NCBI GenBank assembly: GCA_963716525.1
Contig: OY970315.1
Location: 3,782,001 to 3,846,000 of the forward strand
Reading direction: 5' to 3'
DNA length: 64,000 nucleotides
Source of the DNA: JBBREP01 sp963716525
GTDB taxonomy: Bacteria; Actinomycetota; Acidimicrobiia; IMCC26256; PALSA-610
Part shown: positions 17,356 through 26,682 of the stretch, in pieces
Layout: every line of letters starts with the position of its first letter
Numbering within the stretch: the first letter of the stretch is position 1
Program-made: the position numbers and the translations under genes
Notes under the pieces: generated by a model
Told to the model about the DNA's origin: nothing
Database searches by the model: none
What the model saw: only the letters and a program-made list of their open reading frames with translations

Positions 17356-18345
17356 ATGGCTGACCGACCCGTCGCGCTGGTGACGGCACCCTTCCGCGGC
17401 GAGGGGATGGACGCACTCGGCAAGGTGGCCGACGTGGTGTACGACCCGTGGCTCGACCAACGCCCGCTTCGCATCTACAAGGCCGAGGATCTCGCGCAGC
17501 GGATCGACGACGAGGGCGCGGAGATCCTGATCGTCGAGTCCGATCAGGTGAAGGGCCCGGTGTTCGAGCGCCGACTGCGCGTGATCGGGAGCTGCCGCGG
17601 CGACCCGAACAACGTCGACCTCGCGGCCGCGACGGCGGCGGGAATCCCGATCGTGAACGCACCCGGCCGCAACGCCGATGCCGTCGCCGAGATGACGCTC
17701 GCACTGCTCTTCGCGGTCAACCGCTGGGTGGTGCAGGGCGACACCGACGTGCGCACCGGGCAGGTGTACGCCAACGGCATCATCCCCTACCAGCGCTACC
17801 GGGCGTGGCAGCTCGCGGGGCGCACCGCCGGCGTCGTCGGGCTCGGTGCCGTGGGCCGCGCCACCAAGTGGCGGCTCGAAGGCATCGGCATGAACGTGCT
17901 GTCGTTCGACCCGTACAACCCGGCGGCCACGCACCGGACCGCCGCCGAGCTCGGCGCCATGCTCGGCGAGTGCGACGTCGTGAGCATGCACGCCGTCGTC
18001 ACCCCCGAGACCACGGGCATGATCGGCGAGACGCAGTTCGCGGCCATGAAACCGGGCGCGATCTTCGTGAACTCGGCCCGGGCGCTGCTGCACGACACCG
18101 ACGCGCTCGTCGCCGCGCTGCAGTCGGGGCACATCGGTGGGGCCGGCCTCGACCACTTCGCCGGTGAGCACCTGCCCACCGACCACCCGCTCGTGGCCAT
18201 GAAGAACGTGGTGCTCACCCCGCACATCGGCGGTGCCACCTACGACGTGGAGGCGAACCAGGCCAGCATGGTCGCCGCCGACGTCGCCCGCGTGCTCGAA
18301 GGTGTTCGACCGCTGCATTGTGTCAACCCGGAGGTGCTCGGATAG
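17356..18345 (+). CDS. D-isomer-specific 2-hydroxyacid dehydrogenase
   Basis: This 329-residue NAD(P)-dependent oxidoreductase belongs to the phosphoglycerate-dehydrogenase-like family. The Rossmann fold is VVGLGAVGRATKWRLEGIGMNVLSFDPY (GxGxxG, then acidic D after the second strand, indicating NAD). Catalytic residues are the Arg of NSARALLHDTDAL, the Glu following HFAGEHLP and the His of LTPHIGG. The stop TAG shares one base with the GTG of the aldolase gene, so the pair forms an operon, probably for a sugar-acid or hydroxyacid pathway. The substrate is unknown. Confidence 0.93.
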   Translation: MADRPVALVTAPFRGEGMDALGKVADVVYDPWLDQRPLRIYKAEDLAQRIDDEGAEILIVESDQVKGPVFERRLRVIGSCRGDPNNVDLAAATAAGIPIVNAPGRNADAVAEMTLALLFAVNRWVVQGDTDVRTGQVYANGIIPYQRYRAWQLAGRTAGVVGLGAVGRATKWRLEGIGMNVLSFDPYNPAATHRTAAELGAMLGECDVVSMHAVVTPETTGMIGETQFAAMKPGAIFVNSARALLHDTDALVAALQSGHIGGAGLDHFAGEHLPTDHPLVAMKNVVLTPHIGGATYDVEANQASMVAADVARVLEGVRPLHCVNPEVLG

Positions 18346-19001
18346 TGCCCGTGAAGCTCACCGCGCAGGAGACCAAGGAGATGCTCCTCGCGACGGCGAA
18401 GGAGATGATCGAGAAGGACCTCGTGGAGGGCACGGCCGGCAACCTCAGCGCGCGCCTACCCGACGGCAATGCAGTGCTCACGCCGAGCTCGCTTCCCTAC
18501 GAGACCATGACGCTCGACGACCTCGTGGTGTGCGACCTCGACGGCAACGTGCTCGAAGGCTCCCGCGGGCCCACCACCGAGAAGGACCTGCATCTCGAGT
18601 GCCTGCGCGAGCACGAAGACATCAACGCAGTCATGCACTGCCACGCGAAGTTCTGCACGATGTTCGCCGTGACCCGCACGCCGATCCCCTGCGTGATCGA
18701 AGAGGTGCATGCGTACATCGGCGGCGACGTCGGCGTGGCCGACTACAAGTTCACGGGCAGCAAGGATCTCGGTGTGGAGGTGGCGCGGCACGTGGGCGAC
18801 CGCGCCGCGGTGTTGATGGCCAACCATGGTCTGCTCACCGTGGGCAAGCACCCCCAGGACTGCCTGAAGCTCGCGCTGCTCGTGGAGCGCACGGCCGAGA
18901 TCGTGTGGGGCGCGCACGTGCTCGGCCCGCTCGTGCCGCTCCCCGACAGCACCGCCGAGAAGATGAGCCCGATCTACAAGAACTTCATGCGCATCATGTA
19001 G
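18345..19001 (+). CDS. Class II aldolase/adducin family protein (fuculose-phosphate aldolase-like)
   Basis: This 218-residue cytoplasmic Zn-dependent aldolase has the GTAGNLSARLPDGN phosphate-binding loop near residue 27, the metal ligands MHCHAKF (HxH) and the third His in LMANHGLLTVG. The family splits phosphorylated ketoses (for example L-fuculose-1-phosphate) or acts as an epimerase. GTG 18345 is chosen because GGAGG lies 10 nt upstream and the codon overlaps the preceding stop (TAGTG). Together with the hydroxyacid dehydrogenase it could run a sugar-acid breakdown route; this is inference. Confidence 0.9.
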   Translation: MPVKLTAQETKEMLLATAKEMIEKDLVEGTAGNLSARLPDGNAVLTPSSLPYETMTLDDLVVCDLDGNVLEGSRGPTTEKDLHLECLREHEDINAVMHCHAKFCTMFAVTRTPIPCVIEEVHAYIGGDVGVADYKFTGSKDLGVEVARHVGDRAAVLMANHGLLTVGKHPQDCLKLALLVERTAEIVWGAHVLGPLVPLPDSTAEKMSPIYKNFMRIM

Positions 19002-19027
19002 CCCCTCACCGCCCCACCACCCCCGCG

Positions 19028-19071
19028 CATGCGTCGTTTGGGTACCAAATAGCGGTCCCAAACGACGCATG
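19028..19071. repeat. Dispersed palindrome, copy 2 (terminator-like)
   Basis: Arms 19028-19042 and 19057-19071 are the same 15-bp palindrome as at 6635, with loop TACCAAATAGCGGT. It lies between two convergent stops (19001 + and 19079 -), the expected place for a bidirectional terminator. Confidence 0.9.
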
Positions 19072-19078
19072 TGGTGAC

Positions 19079-19739
19079 TTATTTCTTGCGGAGGAGGGTA
19101 AGGCCGTCGCTGATCGGGAGCATCACGGACTCGACGCGGTCGTCGGCCGCCACCTTGTCGTTGAAGGCGCGGATCGCGACGGTGTTGTCGTCGTCGGCGC
19201 CGGGGTCGACGACCCGGCCGCTCCACAACACGTTGTCGACGAGGATGAGGCCGTTCGGCCGCAGCCGGCGCAGCAGCTCGTCGTAGTAGTTGGCGTAGTT
19301 CGGCTTGTCGGCGTCGATGAACGCCATGTCGATCGTCTCGCCGTGCGGCATCGCGCGCAACGTGTCGAGCGCGGGACCGATCTGCAGGTCGATGCGGTCG
19401 GCAACACCCGCGGCGGCCCAGTGCGGCTTCGCGACGCTCGTCCATTCGTCGCTGACGTCGCAGCACACGAGCCGGCCGTCGGGGCCGAGGCCGCGCGCGA
19501 TGCAGAGTGCGGAGTAGCCCGGTGAACGTGCCGACCTCCACCACGAGCTGTGCACCGAGCGCCGCGGTCAGCAGGGTCAGCAGCTCGCCCTGCTCTGGCG
19601 CGACCTGCATGCCCGCCACCGAACCCAGCCCGGCGGTCTCCGCGATCAGGGCGCGCTGCACGTCGTCGGGCGGCGTGCCGTGCTCCACGAGATAGTCGTG
19701 GATCTCGCGACTCAGGAAGAAGCTCTTCGGCTCGGCCAT
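19079..19739 (-). CDS. SAM-dependent O-methyltransferase (class I, methyltransf_3), frameshifted
   Basis: This protein resembles catechol/caffeoyl-CoA O-methyltransferases. The N-terminal part has VAPEQGELLTLLTAALG and the SAM-binding VVEVGTFTG. The continuation YSALCIARGLGPDG, the divalent-metal region FIDADKPNYANYY and ILVDNVLWSGRV are in the next frame. The break near 19516 is one extra G (ACCGGGCTAC for ACCGGCTAC); the corrected length is 219 residues. TAACTT ends 6 nt before ATG 19739, suggesting a leaderless mRNA. The methylated substrate is unknown. Confidence 0.9.
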
Positions 19740-19778
19740 CTCGCCAAGTTAGAACGCGTTGCGATCACGCGCGGGTTG

Positions 19779-19794
19779 CTGACACGGCCGTCAG
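19779..19794. promoter_or_regulatory. Putative operator CTGACA-N4-CGTCAG (site A)
   Basis: CTGACACGGCCGTCAG matches at 12 of 16 positions the palindrome at 29476 (CTGACAATAACGTCAG). The two sites sit upstream of the two halves of the same Liv-like transport system. A TTAGAGT box lies about 8 nt downstream inside the following hairpin. Confidence 0.5.
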
Positions 19795-19816
19795 TGCGGG
19801 GTTAGAGTCCCCGCAC
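19794..19816 (+). promoter_or_regulatory. Hairpin with TTAGAGT loop in the MFS-LivF leader
   Basis: GTGCGGGG (19794-19801) pairs perfectly with CCCCGCAC (19809-19816); the 7-nt loop is TTAGAGT, a -10-like sequence. It lies 30 nt before the start codon. It is either a promoter core within a palindromic operator or a leader hairpin. Confidence 0.4.
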
Positions 19817-19845
19817 TCACCGGCGACGCCAGTACGGGAGACAAC

Positions 19846-22056
19846 GTGACGGAGCTCCAGGACGGAGCCGAGGGAAGCGCGGCGTCGCTCGCCGCCGCCG
19901 TACTCGACGAAGAGGCGGCCCGGCAGGAGGCCCAGGCGCGCGCCAAGGAACAGGTCATCTTCCCCGACGACCTCCTTCCCGGCGTGAACTCCGAGCCGGT
20001 CGGTTTCGGCGACGCGTTCAGGCGCGGCGGCGTGCTGATGTTCGTGGTGCTCGGGCTGCTCGTGTCGTTCGACCAGCTCACGCTGAACGCGGTGCAGACC
20101 CTCGAACCCGAGCTCCGGCACACGTTCCATCTGAGCAGCGGTTCGGTGGTGTTCATCAGCACCGCCTCCGGCCTGTTCTACGCGCTCGGCGCGGTGCCGC
20201 TCGGTTGGATGGCCGATCGGATGCGGCGCGTCCCGATCGTGGGAATCGCGAGCCTGTTCGGCGCGCTGTTCACCGCGTTCGAGCGGCGCCGCAGTGAACT
20301 CGTTCATGTTCTTCTGGATGGTCTGCTTCGGCGGTATCACGAAGGCGAACAACATCGCGGTGCACCCGTCGCTGATCGCCGACAACTACCCGATCGGCAT
20401 CCGGGCCCGCATGTCGGCGGCGACCAACCTCGGCACCCAGGTCCTCGGCAATGTGAGCCCGGTGCTCGTCGCGGCGATCGCCACCTGGGTGGGCGGAGCG
20501 GCCGGCTGGCGCTGGGCGTTCATCGTGCTGGCTTTGCCCGTCGCGTTGATCTCCTTCGGCGCCTTCCTGATGCCCGAGCCGCCGCGCGGCCAGTTCGAGA
20601 AGGACGACGTGCTCGGCGAGGTGATCGAGGACGAGACGCCGGCGCAGCCTTCGATGGAGGCCGCGTTCGCACGGCTGAAGAAGATCGCGACGATCCGCAC
20701 GTCGGTCGCGGCGTTCTCGGCGCTCGGCTTCGGCGTGTTCGCGCTCGGCAGCCTGCAGGTGCTCTACCTCAACGACACGCTGAAGGTGCACAACCTGCTG
20801 CACCGAGGGTTCGTGCTCAGCCTCGCCGGATGGGTGGCCGTCCCCTTCCTGTTCCCGGTGGGCGCGTACTTCGACCGGGCGTACCGCAAGGATCCCGCGC
20901 GCGCTCGTGCTCGTGGGCCTCCTGATCCTGCCCTCGGCGATCTTCACACCGCTGCAGGTTTCGACTCACAGCGTGGTGTGGTTCGTGATCTGGGGAATCC
21001 CGCAGGCCGTGCTCACGGCATGCGCGTTCGCGATGGTCACGCCGGTGCTGCAAGCCGTGTGCCCTTACCGTTTGCGCGGCCTCGGCACCGCCATGGGCGT
21101 GCTCTACGTGGTCTTCGTCGGCGGCTTCGCCGGCGGCGTCCTCGCCGACTTCTTTACGAACGCGATCGGTGTGCGCGGCGCAGTGATCATGCTCGGCGTG
21201 CCGACGAGCGTGATCGGCGCGCTGTTGCTGATGAACGGTGCTCGCTACATCCGCCACGACCTGTCGCTCGTAGTCGAGGAACTGCTCGAGGAGCAGGACG
21301 AATATCGCAAACGCCACGACAGGAAGGAAGAGACGCCGGCCCTCCAGGTCGTGAACGTCGACTTCTCCTACGGGCAGGTGCAGGTCCTGTTCGACGTGAA
21401 CTTCGAGATCAAAAAGGGCGAGACGGTCGCCCTCCTCGGCACGAACGGCGCGGGCAAGTCGACGATCCTGCGCGTGATCTCCGGTCTCGAAGTACCCGAG
21501 CGCGGCGTGATCCGGCTCGACGGTCGCAACATCACCTACGTGTCGCCCGAGCAGCGCGTGAAACTCGGCATCTTCCAGCTCCCGGGCGGCAAGGGGGTGT
21601 TCCCGAGCCTGAGCGTGCAGCAGAACCTGTTAATCAGCGCACGGCTCGGCGCCGCGAACAAGGCCGACGTCGAAAGCCGCGTCGCCCGCGTGCTCGACAT
21701 CTTCCCCGAGCTCGCGGAGCGCGAGAAGCAGCTCGCCCGCAGCCTGTCGGGCGGCCAGCAGCAGATGCTCGCACTCGCCCGGGTGCTCATCCACGAACCA
21801 GAGGTCCTGCTGATCGACGAGCTGTCGCTCGGGCTCGCGCCGATCGTGGTGCAGCGCATGCTCGAGATCGTCGACGGCCTCCGCGCGCGGGCAGACGATG
21901 ATCGTCGTGGAGCAGTCGCTCAACGTGGCGCTCGAGATCTCCGACCGTGCGATCTTCCTCGAGAAGGGGCAGGTGAAGTTCGAGGGCCCGGCGCGCGAGC
22001 TGCTCGAGCGTGACGACCTGGCGCGGGCAGTCTTCTTCGGCACGGAAGGCGGCTGA
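19846..22056 (+). CDS. MFS permease fused to LivF-type ABC ATPase, three frameshifts
   Basis: The N-terminal 55 residues are acidic. A 12-TM major-facilitator domain follows (about 55-470), with GWMADRMRRVPIVG as its loop-2/3 motif. The last ~240 residues are a LivF-type ATPase with Walker A GTNGAGKST, signature LSGGQQQMLALARVL, Walker B VLLIDELSLGLAP and switch MIVVEQSL. The frame breaks near 20281 (+1 G), 20893 (-2 in GCGC) and 21890 (-2 in GCGC). Correction gives 737 residues in one frame. GGGAG precedes GTG 19846, and the stop overlaps the next start (TGATG). It should supply one of the two ATPases of the adjacent Liv importer; the function of the MFS half is unknown. Confidence 0.85.
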
Positions 22057-25000
22057 TGCTCGCCTCGCTGTTCGCGCCGCACATCTGGACGGCCAACCTC
22101 CTCTTCGAAGGATTCGTCAACGGGCTCGGCATCGCGCTCACCGCGATGGGCATCGTGCTCGTCTATCGGTCGAGCCGGGTGATCAACTTCGCGGTCGGCG
22201 ACCTCGGTGTGCCCGCGGCGGCGCTGCTCGCGTTGATGGTCGGCAAGTCGCACTGGCCGTACTGGCCCGCGCTCATCTTCGCGGTGCTCGTCGGCACGCT
22301 GTCGGGCACCGTCGTCGAGCTTGCGGTGATCCGGCGCCTGTTCAAGGCGCCGCGCGTCATCGTGCTCGTGGCCACGATCGGCGTGGCCGAGCTCGCACGC
22401 GTGGTCACGTTGACGCTCCCCGACTACCGCACCGGCCAGCTGCAGACCACCTACCCGAGCCCGATGTCGAGCAGCTGGAAGCTGTCGACCGTCACGGTGA
22501 GCGGCGCGCAGCTGCTCGTGATCATCATCGTCCCGATCGTGACGCTCGTGCTGTGGTGGCTGCTCAACCACACGACGTTCGGCGAGTCCGTGCGGGCGAC
22601 GGCGACCAACGCCGACCTTGCCCGGCTCACCGGCATCAACCCGAAGATGATGTCGACCGCGATCTGGACGATCGCCGGTTTCCTCTCGGCGGTGTCGGTG
22701 ATCCTGATCGCGACGCAGCAGACATCGACCGAGCTCGTGTCGATCGGTCCCGACACGCTCCTGCTCGGCCTCGCGGCGGCGCTCATCGGCCGTATGACGT
22801 CGTTCCCGCGCGCTGCGCTCGGCGCGATCCTCCTGTCGGTCATCGACCAGGTGCTGGTGTTCAACTTCCCGAACGAGACCGGTCTGGTCGAGTTCTTCCT
22901 GTTCCTGCTCACGCTCGTGCTCGTCGCCCGCATGGCCCGCATCGACGACAGCGGCGGCGAGAGCTTCGCGTTCGCGCCCCGCGTTCCTCCCGTGCCCGAA
23001 CGCCTGCGTGAGGTGTGGTGGGTTCGCCGCCTCCCGCAGCTCGTCGCGGGCGTCGCGCTCGCAGTCGCGATCGTGATCCCGCTCATCATCAAGCAGTCGG
23101 CCCGGCACCAGACCTACGCGATGATCCTCGCCTTCGCGATCTGCGCGATCTCGGTGACGGTGCTCACCGGCTGGGCCGGCCAGCTCTCGCTCGGCCAGAT
23201 GGCGTTCGCCGGCGTCGGCGCGCTCGGCGCCGCGGCGTTCGCCCGCGGCCTGTCGCTCAACATGGGTTGGCGCACGAACCGGCTCGTGAAGGGATCATTG
23301 CGACCGTGGGGGCTCGCGCTCGGTTTCCTGCTGCTCGTCGTCGCGGTCATGGCGATCAACCGGCTGCTCGCGTCGCGGCGCGCCGGCACCCGCGGCAGGC
23401 GGCTCAGGGACTCGCGCGGCGTGCTCCTTTCCGTCGCGGTCGTCGCGATCGCCGGCGGCGCGACCGCGTTCGTCGCGTGCGTCGACCGCTCGGGCACGCC
23501 GCACCCGGTGCCGTTCGTGCTGTCGATCGTCCTCGGCGCGGCGATGGCCTGCGTGGTCGCGGTCGGAGTGGGCGTCGGCGCGCTCCGGGTGCGGGGCCTG
23601 CTCCTCGCCATCAGCACGATGGCCTTCGCGATCGCGGCAGAGAACTACCTGTTCTCCCGCCCGTTCTTCGCCCAGTCCGAAGGCTCGCTGACCGTCGAGT
23701 TCCCGCGCGGCAAGCTCGGACCGGTCAACCTCCCGCATCTCAACCGCACCTACTACTACTTCGTCCTCGCCGTGCTCGTGCTCGTACTCGTGCTGGTGGG
23801 GCACCTGCGACGCACCGGCATCGGCCGCTCCATCATCGGTGTGCGTGAAAACGAACCGGCGGCCGCGGCGCTCACCGTCTCGCCGGGCCGCGCCAAGCTG
23901 ACCGCGTTCGCAATGGGCGGGTTCATCGCCGGTGTCGGCGGTGCGCTGCTCGGCGGGCTCGTGATCACCATCGGGTACTCCGAGCGCTTCTTCACGTTCC
24001 CCGACTCGCTCACGCTCGTGTCGCTCGCCGTCATCGGCGGCCTCGGCAGCCTCGCGGGCGCGGTGACCGGCGCGCTGTGGGTGATCGGCCTTCCCGCGTT
24101 CTGGCCCACGAACAACACGGTCCCGCTGTTTACGTCGAGCATCGGCCTGCTGATCATCCTGCTGTACATCCCCGGTGGGTTCACGCAGATCGGCTACTGG
24201 CTGCGCGGGGTGCTGTTGCGCTGGCTGGAGCAGCGGCTACCGGAGCTGCCCACGAAGACGGCGACCGCGCCTCCCGCGTCGTTGCGCCGGGCCGTGCGCG
24301 ACCTTCCCACGGTCGAGGCGGGCGTGGGCGCGCTGTCGACTACCGGTCTCACCGTCCGTTTCGGCGGCCTCGTCGCCGTCGACTCGGTCGACTTCCGCGC
24401 CGAGCCCGGCGAGGTCATTGGCCTGATCGGCACGAACGGCGCCGGAAAGTCGACGCTGCTGAACGCGATGGGCGGCTACGTGCCGAGCAGCGGCCTCGTG
24501 CACCTGTACGGCCGCGAGATCACGGGCTTGGCGGCGCACCAGCGGGCTCGCGGCGGTCTCGGTCGCACGTTCCAGGCCGCGACGCTCTTCCCCGAGCTCA
24601 CCGTGCGCGAGGTCGTACAACTCGCGCTCGAAGCCCGCCGGCCGACGTCGTTCTGGGGCTCGCTGCTGTACCTGCCCACGGCCACACGCGCCGAGCGCGT
24701 GAAGCGCTCGGAAGCCGCTGAGCTCATCGACTTCCTAGGGCTCGGCCGTTACGCGGACCGCTTCATCGCCGAGCTGTCCACCGGCACCCGGCGCATCGTG
24801 GAGCTCGCGTCGGTGCTCGCGGTGGCGCCGCGGGTGATCTGCCTCGACGAGCCGACCGCCGGCGTCGCCCAGCGGGAAGCCGAGGCGTTCGGTCCGCTCA
24901 TCAAGCGGGTGCAACGGGAGCTCGAAGCCACGCTAATCGTGGTGGAACACGACCTGCCGATGATCCTGTCGATCAGCGACCGCATCTACTGCATGGAGGC

Positions 25001-25109
25001 CGGCGCGGTGATCGCGTCGGGCACGCCGAACGAGATCCGGGCGAACGAAGCGGTCGTGGCGTCATACCTCGGCACCGACACGAGAGCCATCGAACGCTCG
25101 AACGCCTGA
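22056..25109 (+). CDS. LivH-LivM-LivG fusion of a branched-chain-amino-acid-type ABC importer
   Basis: This single 1017-residue protein holds both permeases and one ATPase. Residues 1-300 are LivH-like (NFAVGDLG, with the docking loop near VRATATNADLARLTGINPK). Residues about 330-720 are LivM-like (TGWAGQLSLGQMAFAGVGA and IGVRENEPAAAALTVSPGRAK). Residues about 757-1010 are a LivG-type ATPase (GTNGAGKST, signature LSTGTRRIVELASVLA, Walker B VICLDEPTAG, switch IVVEHDL). The altered signature LSTGT is as I recall from other actinobacterial fusions. It is translationally coupled to the MFS-LivF gene and convergent with three binding-protein genes. The substrate is unknown, possibly a hydrophobic acid or amino acid. 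Confidence 0.93.
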   Translation: MLASLFAPHIWTANLLFEGFVNGLGIALTAMGIVLVYRSSRVINFAVGDLGVPAAALLALMVGKSHWPYWPALIFAVLVGTLSGTVVELAVIRRLFKAPRVIVLVATIGVAELARVVTLTLPDYRTGQLQTTYPSPMSSSWKLSTVTVSGAQLLVIIIVPIVTLVLWWLLNHTTFGESVRATATNADLARLTGINPKMMSTAIWTIAGFLSAVSVILIATQQTSTELVSIGPDTLLLGLAAALIGRMTSFPRAALGAILLSVIDQVLVFNFPNETGLVEFFLFLLTLVLVARMARIDDSGGESFAFAPRVPPVPERLREVWWVRRLPQLVAGVALAVAIVIPLIIKQSARHQTYAMILAFAICAISVTVLTGWAGQLSLGQMAFAGVGALGAAAFARGLSLNMGWRTNRLVKGSLRPWGLALGFLLLVVAVMAINRLLASRRAGTRGRRLRDSRGVLLSVAVVAIAGGATAFVACVDRSGTPHPVPFVLSIVLGAAMACVVAVGVGVGALRVRGLLLAISTMAFAIAAENYLFSRPFFAQSEGSLTVEFPRGKLGPVNLPHLNRTYYYFVLAVLVLVLVLVGHLRRTGIGRSIIGVRENEPAAAALTVSPGRAKLTAFAMGGFIAGVGGALLGGLVITIGYSERFFTFPDSLTLVSLAVIGGLGSLAGAVTGALWVIGLPAFWPTNNTVPLFTSSIGLLIILLYIPGGFTQIGYWLRGVLLRWLEQRLPELPTKTATAPPASLRRAVRDLPTVEAGVGALSTTGLTVRFGGLVAVDSVDFRAEPGEVIGLIGTNGAGKSTLLNAMGGYVPSSGLVHLYGREITGLAAHQRARGGLGRTFQAATLFPELTVREVVQLALEARRPTSFWGSLLYLPTATRAERVKRSEAAELIDFLGLGRYADRFIAELSTGTRRIVELASVLAVAPRVICLDEPTAGVAQREAEAFGPLIKRVQRELEATLIVVEHDLPMILSISDRIYCMEAGAVIASGTPNEIRANEAVVASYLGTDTRAIERSNA

Positions 25110-25157
25110 CCTTTGTGCAACCAGTGACCGCAGAGGAAACTGATTGCACAAAGGTCA
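25107..25157. terminator. 14-bp inverted repeat between convergent transport operons
   Basis: TGACCTTTGTGCAA (25107-25120) pairs perfectly with TTGCACAAAGGTCA (25144-25157), and an inner CAGT/ACTG extends the stem. It starts at the stop codon of the LivHMG fusion and lies before the convergent binding-protein stop at 25191. It probably terminates both transcripts. Confidence 0.6.
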
Positions 25158-25190
25158 TTGGGATCGACACCGCGTCCCGGCTGTGCCGGA

Positions 25191-26594
25191 TCAGCCGGCC
25201 GCGTTGAGCACCGGCGAGATCGGCACGAAGTCGTTCTTCGTCGAGTCGAACGAGACGAGTGCGAAGGTGTCGTCGGCGTCGAACTTGCCGTTGTGGATCG
25301 ACGCGTACTGGCTGAACGGCAGGTCCTTCACCGTGCCGAACGAGTCGACGACGCGGATCCAGTTGTCGTTGTTCAGGTACTGGCCCACCTTCGTGACGAT
25401 CTGCTGGAACATCGTCAGCTCACGGCAGATGTCCTCGATGGCCACGTAGACCTCGACGCGCTTGCCGTCCTTGCCCGGCTTCAGGTCCTTCGGCGCGATC
25501 ACGGGCTGCTTACCCCCGTTGTCCTGGTACGTCGTCACGCACTTCTGCACCGTCGGCGTCTCGAACGCCTGCTGATCGGTGAGACCGTTGACGGTGAGCA
25601 TGCCCTCGTAGGGGTTCGGGCTGACCTTCGCGTGCACCTCGTCCTGCGCGGCCTGCTGGCCGCTCGACTCCGAGTCGGTCATCAGGAGCACACCCGGCAT
25701 GCCGCTCTTCAGCTTCGGCACGAACTGCTTGGCGACCACGTCGGCACCCGACACGATCACCGCGTTCACACCCTCGGTCTTCCAGCGCTCGATGAAGCCC
25801 TGCAGCTGCTGCTCCGCCGCGCTCGTGTCGGTGCTCGCCCCGGTGTTGAGCACCGCACTCGTGCCTTGGGCGATGCCCATCGCCTTCAGCGCGGGGTCAA
25901 TGGTCGACTTGATACGGCTCTTGGTGGAGATCTCGGCGAGCACCGCCACCTTCTTGCCCTTCAGCGTGTTGCGCTGCTTCAGCACCGACAGGAGCACGTT
26001 GAGCCGGCGCTCGGCGGTGATGTCGGGCGTGAGCATCAGACCGGGCGCGGCATTCGTCTCGGTCTCGGTGAGGTCATGGCCGAGCATCACCGTGTGGTGC
26101 TGCTTGGTGACGCATTGCTGCGATGCACCGGTGGGATCTTCGATGTTGCCGAGCACCGCGAACACGCGGTCGTCCTCGGTGAAGGCAGTACAGGCCTGCG
26201 TCGGTCCCTGCGATCCGATTGGCGTGTACTTCATGTAGACGGCATTGATCGTCCGGCCGGCGATGCCACCGCTCTTGTTGATCGCGTTGATGAAGGTCTG
26301 GGTGACCTCCTGCTCGTCACCGTGGTTGAAGTCGATGAACGACTGGATCGGCTTGAAGTCGACCATCGCGACACCGATCTTGATCGAGGTCGCGGTCACG
26401 CCCTGCTGGGAGGCGTGCGATTCGGGCGGCGGTGCGGCCGTGCTCGGCGTCGTCGTTGCGCCGCCACCCCCACCGCTCGACTTGTTCGAGCTGCTGCCGC
26501 ACGCGGACGCCACCATCGCCGCGAGCACCAAGATCGTGGGCGCGGCCAACCCCCGCCGCGCCCGCCGTCCCGTCACACCCGTACCTCGTTGCAT
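25191..26594 (-). CDS. ABC transporter substrate-binding lipoprotein (Liv/Peripla_BP_6 type), copy 1
   Basis: This 467-residue lipoprotein has a signal peptide and lipobox (VASAC). A Ser/Gly linker follows, then GVTATSIKIGVAMVDFKPI, the strand that opens type I periplasmic binding proteins. Shared with its two paralogs are CTAFTEDDRVFAVLG, LTPDITAERRLNVLL and the FIERWKTEGVNAVIV helix. It should deliver a solute to the Liv-like permease on the opposite strand. ATG 26594 is preferred because GGAG lies about 9 nt upstream. It is the last of three tandem paralogs. Confidence 0.92.
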   Translation of the reverse strand: MQRGTGVTGRRARRGLAAPTILVLAAMVASACGSSSNKSSGGGGGATTTPSTAAPPPESHASQQGVTATSIKIGVAMVDFKPIQSFIDFNHGDEQEVTQTFINAINKSGGIAGRTINAVYMKYTPIGSQGPTQACTAFTEDDRVFAVLGNIEDPTGASQQCVTKQHHTVMLGHDLTETETNAAPGLMLTPDITAERRLNVLLSVLKQRNTLKGKKVAVLAEISTKSRIKSTIDPALKAMGIAQGTSAVLNTGASTDTSAAEQQLQGFIERWKTEGVNAVIVSGADVVAKQFVPKLKSGMPGVLLMTDSESSGQQAAQDEVHAKVSPNPYEGMLTVNGLTDQQAFETPTVQKCVTTYQDNGGKQPVIAPKDLKPGKDGKRVEVYVAIEDICRELTMFQQIVTKVGQYLNNDNWIRVVDSFGTVKDLPFSQYASIHNGKFDADDTFALVSFDSTKNDFVPISPVLNAAG

Positions 26595-26682
26595 GTTCGT
26601 CACTCCGTCTCCCACCGGGGATATCGGCGGTCAATGTACGGCGGCCCCGCGTGTCGCCGACGGATGCGCGGTCGCCTCGAGC

